NCBI GenBank assembly: GCA_016212295.1
Contig: JACRGO010000071.1
Location: 1 to 11,533, forward strand
Source of the DNA: Nitrospinota bacterium
GTDB taxonomy: Bacteria > Nitrospinota > Nitrospinia > JACRGO01
Length of the DNA stretch: 11,533 nt
Reading direction: 5' to 3'
The notes under the pieces are model-generated. The model made no database searches. It was not told the DNA's origin and was given only the letters and a program-made list of their open reading frames with translations. The position numbers were made by a program, and so were the translations under genes. Every line of letters begins with the position of its first letter. The stretch's first letter is position 1. Positions 5,454 through 11,490 of the stretch are shown one piece after another.

Positions 5454-6362
5454 TTATAAATCCTCGAAATGAGTCAGCTTCTTGAAAAACCGGAAGCGCG
5501 TGTCGATCTCGTCTCGGCTCAGCGTCCGCAGCCGGTTAAGGCTGAAATCCTCCACGTTGAAGGAGGCCATTGTGCTTCCGTAAATTATCCCCTGCCGTAG
5601 CACGCCTTCGTTTGCTGTTCCGTTGGAGGAAAGATATCCCATGAGTCCGCCGGCGAAGGTGTCGCCCGCGCCGGTGGGATCAAAGACGAACTCCAGTGGA
5701 TAAGCCGGGGCCGAGAATATTGAGTCCTTGTCCACCATTAGGGCGCCGTATTCCCCGCGTTTGATGATGAGCGTCTTGGGTCCGATGTCAATGATCTTCC
5801 TTGCGGCCTTCACTATGTTCGGTTCGTTGGCCAGTTCCCTCGCCTCCCCGTCATTGATTATCAGCATGTCCACCCGCTCAAGGGTCTTTTTCAGGGCGTC
5901 GAGTTTTCCCTCGATCCAGAAATTCATGGTGTCGCACGCCACCAGCTTGGGGTTCTTCACCTGGTCCAGAACCAGGGCCTGGAGTTCAGGGTCTATATTG
6001 GCCAGGAAGACGTATTCGCAATCGCGATAATTTTCGGGCAGCTTGGGTTTGAAGTCCGCAAAGACGTTCAACTGGGTGTCCAGGGTGTGGGCGGTGTTCA
6101 GGTCGAACTCGTAATATCCCTTCCATCGAAAGGTTTTGCCAGGTCTCTTCTCAACCCCCGATATGTCTATCTTGTGGCTTTTCAGCATGTTGAGGTGCTC
6201 GTCAGGAAAGTCCTCGCCCACAACGGCCACGAGGCATACGTCGGCGAAATAGCTTGCCGATACGGAAAAATAGGTGCCTGAGCCCCCTAACGCGTCTTTC
6301 ACCTCCCCGAAGGGGGTCTTCACTGAATCAAAGGCCACGGAACCGACAACGAGCACGCTCAT
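5454..6362 (-). CDS. PfkB-family carbohydrate/nucleoside kinase
   Basis: This 302-residue protein has the ribokinase fold. The N-terminal strand MSVLVVGSVAFDSV and the GG pair (26-27, ALGGSGTYFSV) fit the substrate-binding start of the family. NDGEA at 170-174 matches the conserved N-x-x-E region. DPTGAGDTFAGG (228-239) is the second PfkB signature, with Asp234 as catalytic base and the anion hole before it. These enzymes transfer phosphate from ATP to a hydroxyl on a sugar, nucleoside or similar compound in the cytosol. The exact substrate cannot be deduced; the divergent lid region (about 72-100) does not match ribokinase, fructokinase or adenosine kinase in any way I recognise. AGGAG lies 9 nt before the ATG. 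It is followed 22 bp later by RidA-CutA, so the two are probably co-transcribed. Upstream lies a small inverted-repeat element. Confidence 0.9.
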   Translation of the reverse strand: MSVLVVGSVAFDSVKTPFGEVKDALGGSGTYFSVSASYFADVCLVAVVGEDFPDEHLNMLKSHKIDISGVEKRPGKTFRWKGYYEFDLNTAHTLDTQLNVFADFKPKLPENYRDCEYVFLANIDPELQALVLDQVKNPKLVACDTMNFWIEGKLDALKKTLERVDMLIINDGEARELANEPNIVKAARKIIDIGPKTLIIKRGEYGALMVDKDSIFSAPAYPLEFVFDPTGAGDTFAGGLMGYLSSNGTANEGVLRQGIIYGSTMASFNVEDFSLNRLRTLSRDEIDTRFRFFKKLTHFEDL

Positions 6363-6385
6363 GAATGTTTTCTCCTAAAAAATAA

Positions 6386-6437
6386 ATAGTCATTGGTCAA
6401 TGATAAGCAGTAAGACATCCTAATGACCAGTGGCTAT
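6386..6437. repeat. Small inverted-arm repeat, ATAGTCATTGGTCA type
   Basis: ATAGTCATTGGTCA (6386-6399) faces TGACCAGTGGCTAT (6424-6437). The arms are reverse complements at 12 of 14 positions, and both mismatches become G-U pairs in a plus-strand RNA. It fills most of the gap between the Sco1 gene and PfkB, and its right end overlaps the last base of the Sco1 stop codon. There is no T-run, so it is not a standard terminator for Sco1. Confidence 0.6.
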
Positions 6438-7060
6438 TATATTCCTTTCAATCCCCTGGAGTCCACGACTTTGATGATTTCCTCCACCATCCGGTCCGGG
6501 GCCACGTCATTGGGGTATATCCCGGCCAGATGTCCCTTCTGGTTGACCAGGTAAACGGACGAGGAATGGTCCATTTTATATCCATTGCTTAACGCCTCAC
6601 CCCTGGAAAAGGCGGCGTTATATTGCCTGGCGACGCGGAGCAGTTCCTCCGGCCGGCCGGTCAATCCCATGAAATTAGGATGGAAGTTCGCCAGATACTC
6701 CTGGAGTTTTTTAGGGGTGTCCCTTTCCGGGTCAACCGTGATAAACAGGACCTGTAATTCGCCGGAGAGTTCACCAAGTTTATCCATTACTTCCGTCAAA
6801 AGGCTGAGCTGGGTGGGGCAAATATCAGGGCAAGAGGTGTATCCGAATAAAATCAGGACCACTTTTCCCTGAAAATCACTTAGCCTGGTTTCCAGTCCAA
6901 GATGGTCACTGAGGGTAAAATCAAAAGCGGAATAATCCGGACCTGCGGCGGGCGGCGAATCCACAGGACTGTTTCCGGCCCGCTGGAATAAAAACAAGGA
7001 AAAAGCGGCCAGCGCCAGAATAATAAAGCAGATGCGAATGCCTTTTTTGGGAATAAACAT
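6437..7060 (-). CDS. Sco1/SenC/PrrC-family copper-binding thioredoxin-fold protein
   Basis: This 207-residue protein has one N-terminal membrane anchor (about residues 9-25) after a basic start, leaving a periplasmic thioredoxin-like domain. The Sco signature is intact: FGYTSCPDICP contains the C77-x3-C81 copper-binding pair, and the matching ligand His165 lies in KMDHSSSVYLV. FITVDPERDTP and the NFMGLTG strand are typical. Sco proteins deliver copper to the CuA site of cytochrome oxidase or act as thiol reductants there. No oxidase or copper transporter gene is in the window, so the client is unknown. The ATG at 7060 has no visible ribosome-binding site; a repeat element begins only 9 bp upstream, so native upstream signals may have been displaced or lie within the repeat. 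It ends 75 bp before PfkB. Family call is secure. Confidence 0.92.
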   Translation of the reverse strand: MFIPKKGIRICFIILALAAFSLFLFQRAGNSPVDSPPAAGPDYSAFDFTLSDHLGLETRLSDFQGKVVLILFGYTSCPDICPTQLSLLTEVMDKLGELSGELQVLFITVDPERDTPKKLQEYLANFHPNFMGLTGRPEELLRVARQYNAAFSRGEALSNGYKMDHSSSVYLVNQKGHLAGIYPNDVAPDRMVEEIIKVVDSRGLKGI

Positions 7061-7068
7061 AAAAATTA

Positions 7069-7274
7069 ACCACGAAGGTCACGAAGATGACTTAGCCTCT
7101 ATTTCACAGTCTCTCTGCCTGGTAATGCCGGATCACGAGGCTCCACCTCGTGGTATTAGGAGGCAGAGCCTCCAGAATCAGCGCTCCCAGGGAGGACCCT
7201 GGGAGCGAGAAAATAATATTGAAGTAATCCTGAAAATGAAATTTTTTCTTCGTGCTCTTCGTGTCCTTCGTGGT
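7069..7274. repeat. Composite inverted repeat with three internal hairpins (CACGAAGG family)
   Basis: The outer arms 7069-7087 and 7256-7274 are reverse complements at 18 of 19 positions and are made of ACCACGAAGG/CACGAAG units. Inside are three palindromes: CACGAGG/CCTCGTG (7134-7140 with 7146-7152), GGAGGC/GCCTCC (7159-7164 with 7168-7173), and a perfect 11-bp stem CGCTCCCAGGG/CCCTGGGAGCG (7182-7192 with 7197-7207, loop AGGA). A longer stem, 7113-7126 with 7155-7168, encloses the first hairpin and competes with the second. The element fills nearly the whole 238-bp gap between the TIGR00300 gene and the Sco1 gene. It has no credible ORF; the frame crossing it on the plus strand is just repeat translation. 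Confidence 0.85.
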
Positions 7275-7298
7275 GAAAATCAGGCGTTATTGGATTTT

Positions 7299-8501
7299 TC
7301 ATAAATTCTCATCAAGCGCCTTCACGAACAAGCCCGCGTCCGTCACGATTCCAAGGGTCTGCATGGAGCCGCGGTCCCGCAGCTTGGAGACCACCGCCGG
7401 GTTGATGTCCACGCATACCACCTTCACCTGGCTTCCAAGCATGTTCCCGGCGCCGATGGAGTGGAGCATGCTGGAAAGCATCACCACAAGCTCCGCCCCT
7501 TTCAACAGCGCGGCGTAATTTTCCTGGGCCTTTAGAAGGTCCATTTCCGTGTCAGGCAGCGGACCGTCGTCGCGGATGGAGCCGGCCAGACTGAACGGGA
7601 CCCCGGCCCTGGCCAGATTGAACATTATGCCGCTCTTCAGTACCCCTTGCTCCACGGCTTCCTTAATGGACCCGGCTTTGCTGATTGCATTAATGGCCCG
7701 CATGTGGTTCTTGTGTCCCCCGCTGGCCGGGAGGCCGGTTTGCAGGTCCACTCCAAGTGAAGTGCCGTAGAGGTCCGCCTCTATGTCATGCACTGCTATG
7801 GCGTTATTCCCCAGGAAGGCGTGAACATAACCTTTTTTAATAAGAGAGGAAAACGCCTCTCCTCCGCCGGTATGCACGAGGACTGGTCCCGCGACAAAAA
7901 CAATTTTGCCCTTGGCCGCCCCGATTCTTTTCATTTCCGCGGCAAGGGTCCGCGCGGCCAGGTCGGTCCGCCGCTCAGAGCTGACCTCCGCGCCCATGAA
8001 GGCGAAGGGTTCCTCCAGCCTGGTTTTTTCCGTGGGGGGATGAATCCTTATGCCCCTTGTCCCGCACACCACCAGGTCCCCTTTTTTAATGTCCCTTAAT
8101 TTCCTGCAAACCACCCCGCCGCCTTCCACCGAAAGCACGGCGTCCATCCTCATGTCCCGGACCGGGACCCATTTTCCGTTCAGGAAAAGTTCAGTCGGGT
8201 GATGAGTGGTTGAGTAAAAATTATCCGGGACGGTTCTGTCTTTTTCTGAAGGGAGGAGGACAGGGTTTCCCTGTTCACGGCCAAGGAGCCAAGCGCCTTT
8301 GTCCTTTAATAACTCCGATAGACGGTCCATGCCTTCAGGGTCGATGTCGGAATCGATGATGACCGACGAGGGGTCTTCGTTTCTCGCGCCCAGATGAAAG
8401 TCCACGATTGAATAGCGGAGCTTGCGTTCCTCCATGAACCGGTTGATAGCCTGCAAGAGATTATCGCGGACTATCTGGCCTTCGATCACCAGTTGGGGCA
8501 T
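7299..8501 (-). CDS. TIGR00300 / LOR-SDH domain protein, archaeal-type ornithine cyclodeaminase homologue
   Basis: This 400-residue protein matches the TIGR00300 family along its length. Residues 1-100 form the N-terminal LOR/SDH-like domain with the hallmark FYSTTHHPTELFLNGKWVPV (95-114). Then come GTRGIRIHPP, VAGPVLVHTGGGEAFSSLI (about 203-221), a GGHKNHMRAINAI segment (261-273), the highly conserved VPFSLAGSIRDDGPLPD (301-317) and a Rossmann-like nucleotide site with VVCVDINPAVVSKL (361-374). Members include the archaeal ornithine cyclodeaminase, which turns ornithine into proline and ammonia with bound NAD, and the C-terminal part of cyanobacterial ArgZ/AgrE. The ArgZ amidinotransferase-fold part is absent, so ornithine cyclodeaminase is the better guess. 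It remains a guess, because no arginine or proline genes lie nearby. No ribosome-binding site is obvious before the ATG; a 36-nt leader repeat ends 16 nt upstream. Confidence 0.85.
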   Translation of the reverse strand: MPQLVIEGQIVRDNLLQAINRFMEERKLRYSIVDFHLGARNEDPSSVIIDSDIDPEGMDRLSELLKDKGAWLLGREQGNPVLLPSEKDRTVPDNFYSTTHHPTELFLNGKWVPVRDMRMDAVLSVEGGGVVCRKLRDIKKGDLVVCGTRGIRIHPPTEKTRLEEPFAFMGAEVSSERRTDLAARTLAAEMKRIGAAKGKIVFVAGPVLVHTGGGEAFSSLIKKGYVHAFLGNNAIAVHDIEADLYGTSLGVDLQTGLPASGGHKNHMRAINAISKAGSIKEAVEQGVLKSGIMFNLARAGVPFSLAGSIRDDGPLPDTEMDLLKAQENYAALLKGAELVVMLSSMLHSIGAGNMLGSQVKVVCVDINPAVVSKLRDRGSMQTLGIVTDAGLFVKALDENL

Positions 8502-8517
8502 TTTGCACCAGAATTTT

Positions 8518-8553
8518 TATATTATTACGTTCAGAAATTTGCGTTTTCCGCGC
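8518..8553 (-). repeat. 36-nt leader-like repeat, copy 2, upstream of the TIGR00300 gene
   Basis: On the minus strand this reads GCGCGGAAAACGC, AAATTTCTGAACG, TAATAATATA. It ends 16 nt before the start codon of the TIGR00300 gene, a position close to that of copy 1 before lpoB (11 nt). It matches copy 3 at 35 of 36 positions. Unlike copy 1 it has no TATAAT upstream; its outer flank is the CTTAGTG-type repeat. Confidence 0.85.
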
Positions 8554-8560
8554 TATGGTT

Positions 8561-8643
8561 CTTTGTGTTTCTTAGTGCCTTTGTGTCTTAGTGGCAAAAA
8601 AAATAATCGCCACAAAGCCACGAAGACGCCAAGGCTCACTAAG
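8561..8643. repeat. Inverted-arm interspersed repeat, CTTAGTG/CTTTGTG family
   Basis: The left arm (8561-8595) has four CTTWGTG words in near 8-nt spacing. The right arm (8609-8643) carries the complementary CACAAAG, CACGAAG and CACTAAG words. The arms match as reverse complements at about 25 of 35 positions around a short A-rich loop. It fills the gap between the hybrid kinase 3' end and leader repeat copy 2. Confidence 0.75.
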
Positions 8644-8659
8644 TTTGAAATATGAATGA

Positions 8660-10546
8660 CTATACAAGAATTTTTCTTATGCGTGGGAGCAAATCCTCTT
8701 GCGCCAACGGTTTCGCGACGAAATCGTCGGCGCCGAAGCGGAACGCCTTGTCAATGGTTTCAGGGTTGGTGTCCGTGGTGGTGACGATCACCGGGACGGG
8801 CTCGGCCTTATACTCGCTTCTAAGCCTTTTCAAAAACTCAAAACCGTCCATGACAGGCATCATGATGTCCATGATGATCAAGTGGGGAATATTTTTTTTC
8901 AGAACGTCCAGGGCGGCCTGCCCGTTTTCCGCCTCAAGGATTTCCACGTCCTCGCTTTTCAATATTTCCTTAATCAAACGCCGGGTCATCTGGCTGTCTT
9001 CCACGATCAATACCCTCGGCCTCACGTAAGGCAGCTTGGCCATGAAAACGCTTCCTTCTCCCTTGGCGGACTCCACGGTGAGGGCGCCGCCGTGGACCTC
9101 CATTATGTCCCGGCACAGAGGCAATCCCAGGCCGGTGCCCAATTCGCCGGAAGTGCCGCGAGTGGACGTCTTTTCCTCGTAGCGAAAGATCGCTTCCAGC
9201 CGCCCGGCTTCGATGCCGACCCCTGTATCTGAAACCGCGATGGTGGACCTTTCTCCTTGCGGAACAAAGAGGGTAATGCGGTCCCCTTCCTTGCAGAATT
9301 TGACGGCGTTTGAGACCAGATTTTGGAGGACCTCGTAAATCAGCGCCTCGTCCGCGTGGATCCTGGTCCGCACCGGTATCCGGTTCTCAAGGGTAATGCG
9401 TTTCTGGGAGGCAAGATAGCTGAAGTTCACCAGTATTTTAAGTCCCAGGAGATAAGCGTCAATGAAAGCAAGCTTGGAGGATATCTTTCCGGTCTTGAAC
9501 CTGGAAACGCTCAAGAGTTCCTTTATCAACTGGAGCATCCTTTCTCCGGAGCGTATGGAGATGTCAAGAATGTTCTCTTGCTCCTTGTCGACGTCCTCGA
9601 CCAGTTTAAGCCGGACTAGATTCAGTGAGGTCAGCATGGTGCCAAGCGGGTCCCTGAGGTCATGGGCCACGAGGGACACGAATTTGTCCTTCAGCCTGGT
9701 GGCCTCCTCGGCCTTTTCCTTTGCGTTCCTCAGGGCCTCTTGCGCTTTTTTCAGGTCGGTGATATCGCGCGAGACGCCCATGATTCCATGCAGCGTTCCA
9801 TCGGGATTTTTTAAAATCGTGGCGGAAATAAAAGATGGGAAAATTTCTCCGTTTTTCCGTTTGTTAGTTATCTCGCCGGCGAAGCGGCCCGTTTGCTCCA
9901 GCATTTTCTTTATTTCCAGGCCTTCCGAGGGGTCCGCGTAAAGCATTCCCACGTTCTTTCCCAGGACTTCTTCCTTTGTGTAACCGAAAATTTCCTGGGC
10001 TGCGCGGTTGAACTCCACTACGTTACGGTCCTTGTCCGCTGATATAATCATGTCCAGCGAACTGTCTATAAGGCGTTGGGCGTGCTCCCTGGCCGCCTTG
10101 AGCTTTTCCTCGGCCTGGATGCGGAGCCATTTTTCCCTGTGGCTTTTCACCACTCCAATCAGGGTGACAGGCAATAGATCCAAATACCCGCCAAGTTCAT
10201 CCTTGATGATGTAGTCGTGGACCCCGGCCTTGAGGGCCTCCACCGCGGTCTCTTCCGTCCCGCTCCCTGTCAGCAACACCAGGGGCAAGGATATTTTTCG
10301 GGCAAGCAATTCCCTGAACAGGTCCAGGCCGGACAGGCCGGGAAGGTTATGGTCGGACACAATAATATCGTAAGGGGATTCCCCGCTTTTAAGCCGCGCC
10401 AGGGCGTCTTCCGCCCGCTCAAATTCAATTATTTCGCAAGGGACGCCGCTCTTTTTGAGGGCCCTGTGGAAGGCCAGCCTGTCGTGTTCGCTGTCTTCCA
10501 CCAAAAGGAGGCGCAGGCTGGAGATCTCGTTATTATTTGTGTCCAT
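8660..10546 (-). CDS. Hybrid sensor histidine kinase, REC-PAS-HisKA-HATPase-REC
   Basis: This soluble 628-residue protein has no membrane segment. The first receiver (about 10-130) has Glu17/Asp18, phospho-acceptor Asp65 in VSDHNLPG, Thr93 and Lys115. A PAS domain with PAC tail covers about 155-265. HisKA carries the phospho-His295 in VAHDLRDP. The HATPase domain has the N-box Asn413, DTGVGI (440-445) and GTGLGLPL (470-477). A second receiver (about 510-628) has Glu516/Asp517, Asp560 in IIMDIMMP, Thr589-591 and Lys612. All catalytic residues are present, so autophosphorylation and transfer to an attached or separate receiver are expected. There is no HPt and no output domain. Its ATG lies inside the end of the response regulator gene (14-bp overlap) behind GGAGTGGAG, which suggests translational coupling. 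The N-terminal receiver suggests it is itself a target of phosphorylation. The signal sensed by PAS is unknown. Confidence 0.95.
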   Translation of the reverse strand: MDTNNNEISSLRLLLVEDSEHDRLAFHRALKKSGVPCEIIEFERAEDALARLKSGESPYDIIVSDHNLPGLSGLDLFRELLARKISLPLVLLTGSGTEETAVEALKAGVHDYIIKDELGGYLDLLPVTLIGVVKSHREKWLRIQAEEKLKAAREHAQRLIDSSLDMIISADKDRNVVEFNRAAQEIFGYTKEEVLGKNVGMLYADPSEGLEIKKMLEQTGRFAGEITNKRKNGEIFPSFISATILKNPDGTLHGIMGVSRDITDLKKAQEALRNAKEKAEEATRLKDKFVSLVAHDLRDPLGTMLTSLNLVRLKLVEDVDKEQENILDISIRSGERMLQLIKELLSVSRFKTGKISSKLAFIDAYLLGLKILVNFSYLASQKRITLENRIPVRTRIHADEALIYEVLQNLVSNAVKFCKEGDRITLFVPQGERSTIAVSDTGVGIEAGRLEAIFRYEEKTSTRGTSGELGTGLGLPLCRDIMEVHGGALTVESAKGEGSVFMAKLPYVRPRVLIVEDSQMTRRLIKEILKSEDVEILEAENGQAALDVLKKNIPHLIIMDIMMPVMDGFEFLKRLRSEYKAEPVPVIVTTTDTNPETIDKAFRFGADDFVAKPLAQEDLLPRIRKILV

Positions 10547-10988
10547 TGCTCCACTCCGGCAGTTCCACCAATTCCCAGAAAAGGTTGATTGCCTTTACCG
10601 CCTCGGAAAAATTATTAAAGCCCACGGGCTTTTGGATGTAGGCGTTGACGTGAAGATCGTAGCCTTTGGCCCTGTCTTCCTCCGCCTTGGAAGTGGTGAG
10701 GATGATGACCGGCAGGCGGTGGAGGCCCTCGTCCTCGCGCACATGCTTGAGCACGGCCAGGCCGTCCATCTTCGGCATTTTTATATCAAGGAGGAGGATG
10801 CCGGGATGAGGGGCCGAGGCGGGGTCGGCGTACTTGCCGCGTTGGTGGAGATAGTCCAGGCATTCTTCCCCGTCGTTTACTATATAGAGGGGATTGGCGA
10901 TGTTGTTTTTTTTCCATGCCCGCTGGGTGGCGACGATGTCATCCTGGTTGTCCTCAGCCAGGAGGACCACGAAGGGTTTTTCTCCCAT
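10533..10988 (-). CDS. Rcp1-like single-domain response regulator
   Basis: This 151-residue stand-alone receiver has Glu12/Asp13, phospho-acceptor Asp68 in LLLDIKMPKMDG, Thr98-99 and Lys120 in YIQKPV. The insert GEECLDYLHQRGKYADPASAPHPG and the closing AVKAINLFWELVELPE are typical of the Rcp1-type regulators that pair with phytochrome or other soluble hybrid kinases. There is no DNA-binding domain, so output must be through phosphotransfer or protein contact. The ATG at 10988 was chosen because GGGAG (10996-11000) lies 7 nt upstream and the protein then begins at the first receiver strand. An in-frame TTG 12 codons earlier lies inside a repeat and is not credible. It is the first gene of a two-gene operon with the hybrid kinase. 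Its upstream region is repeat sequence, and I see no convincing promoter. Confidence 0.93.
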   Translation of the reverse strand: MGEKPFVVLLAEDNQDDIVATQRAWKKNNIANPLYIVNDGEECLDYLHQRGKYADPASAPHPGILLLDIKMPKMDGLAVLKHVREDEGLHRLPVIILTTSKAEEDRAKGYDLHVNAYIQKPVGFNNFSEAVKAINLFWELVELPEWSNGHK

Positions 10989-11022
10989 CTCTTTTCTCCC
11001 TTTGTTAATAATTGATATGTCC

Positions 11023-11076
11023 AAGTGAACTAAAGTGACTAAAGTTAAAAGTGAGCTAAAATTTAGAGTTTAAAGT
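11023..11076. repeat. AGTGAGCTAA-family repeat, single arm, at the 3' end of the four-helix-bundle gene
   Basis: This is a run of AAGTGAACTAA, AGTGACTAA, AGTTAAA and AGTGAGCTAA units. Positions 11034-11060 are identical to 3064-3090 over 27 nt. Only one arm is seen here; the other boundary may lie beyond the four-helix-bundle gene. The stop codon of that gene in its restored frame (11056-11058) lies inside this repeat. Confidence 0.8.
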
Positions 11077-11428
11077 TTTTTTGCCGATGGATGCAAAAAT
11101 GGCAAGCAACTCGCCACATTCTTCATATTCATTTCAGATCTTCCCGCGATAACCAACCCATGCCGATAATCACCTCCAGCCAATATTGGGTTTCACTCGC
11201 CTCACTTTCACAAATTTTTATCCTGCTTTTAAAATCGGCCCTGCTTCTCGCGCGATTGGCTTCCCTGTAATTAGCTCCAATAGAGGTGCCAGCCTTGGTT
11301 ATCTGATTTTTTATAACCTTCCCTTCCTGTATGCTCGGAAGTTTTACCGACAACCGGATTATAGCAATTGCAAACTCTTTTGTCCTTCTCTCAGAAGCTG
11401 TCTTGAAAAAATGTTTATACTGAGGCAT
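11058..11428 (-). pseudogene. Four-helix-bundle protein (S23/IVP family), frameshifted near its 3' end
   Basis: From the ATG at 11428 the frame gives 99 residues and stops at 11129. It is a clear four-helix-bundle (PF05635, 23S rRNA intervening-sequence protein) homologue: RTKEFAIAIIRLSVKLPS, then GKVIKNQITKAGTSIGANYR, EANRARSRADFKSRI, and ESEASETQYWLEVIIGM. The family normally continues with one more helix. That helix is found in another frame directly after the stop: dropping one A from CTGAAATGAA (about 11132-11134) gives NEYEECGELLAIFASIGKK and a TAG at 11056-11058. A single-base insertion, real or from sequencing, has therefore split the gene. The last residues and stop lie in a repeat. 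Stand-alone members have no proven role; some sit within rRNA intervening sequences and relatives (Avd) serve diversity-generating retroelements. The ribosome-binding site is weak (AAGGGG). Confidence 0.85.
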
Positions 11429-11454
11429 GAATAAGAAGCCCCTTAACACACCCC

Positions 11455-11490
11455 GGCCTTCGGCCACCCCTCTCAAGAGGGGAATTTTTT
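11455..11490 (+). terminator. Terminator-like hairpins with T-run
   Basis: GGCC-TTC-GGCC (11455-11465) is followed by CCCCTCT-CA-AGAGGGG (11467-11482, 7-bp stem) and then AATTTTTT (11483-11490). It has the form of a rho-independent terminator on the plus strand, but no plus-strand gene precedes it. For the minus-strand four-helix-bundle gene it would lie in the leader or upstream region. It may equally be part of another interspersed element. Confidence 0.45.

Noticed and set aside
7182-7207. Intrinsic terminator for the TIGR00300 gene
   Set aside because: The 11-bp stem is strong, but neither strand has a T-run after it, so it looks like part of the repeat element.
7032-7304. Plus-strand ORF of 90 residues across the gap before the TIGR00300 gene
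   Set aside because: It is a translation of the CACGAAGG-type repeat and its hairpins (NHEGHEDD, LRALRVLRG) and has no ribosome-binding site; it is repeat sequence, not a gene.
8422-8655. Plus-strand ORF of 77 residues ending in the CTTAGTG repeat
   Set aside because: The first part is antisense to the TIGR00300 gene and the rest translates the repeat.
8699-9232. Long plus-strand ORF (177 residues)
   Set aside because: It lies entirely antisense to the hybrid kinase, whose domains are unmistakable; a shadow ORF of GC-biased codons.
11129-11137. Programmed +1 frameshift in the four-helix-bundle gene
   Set aside because: AAA-TGA could permit slippage, but there is no upstream Shine-Dalgarno-like stimulator and no known precedent in this family; a simple indel or sequencing error is more likely.
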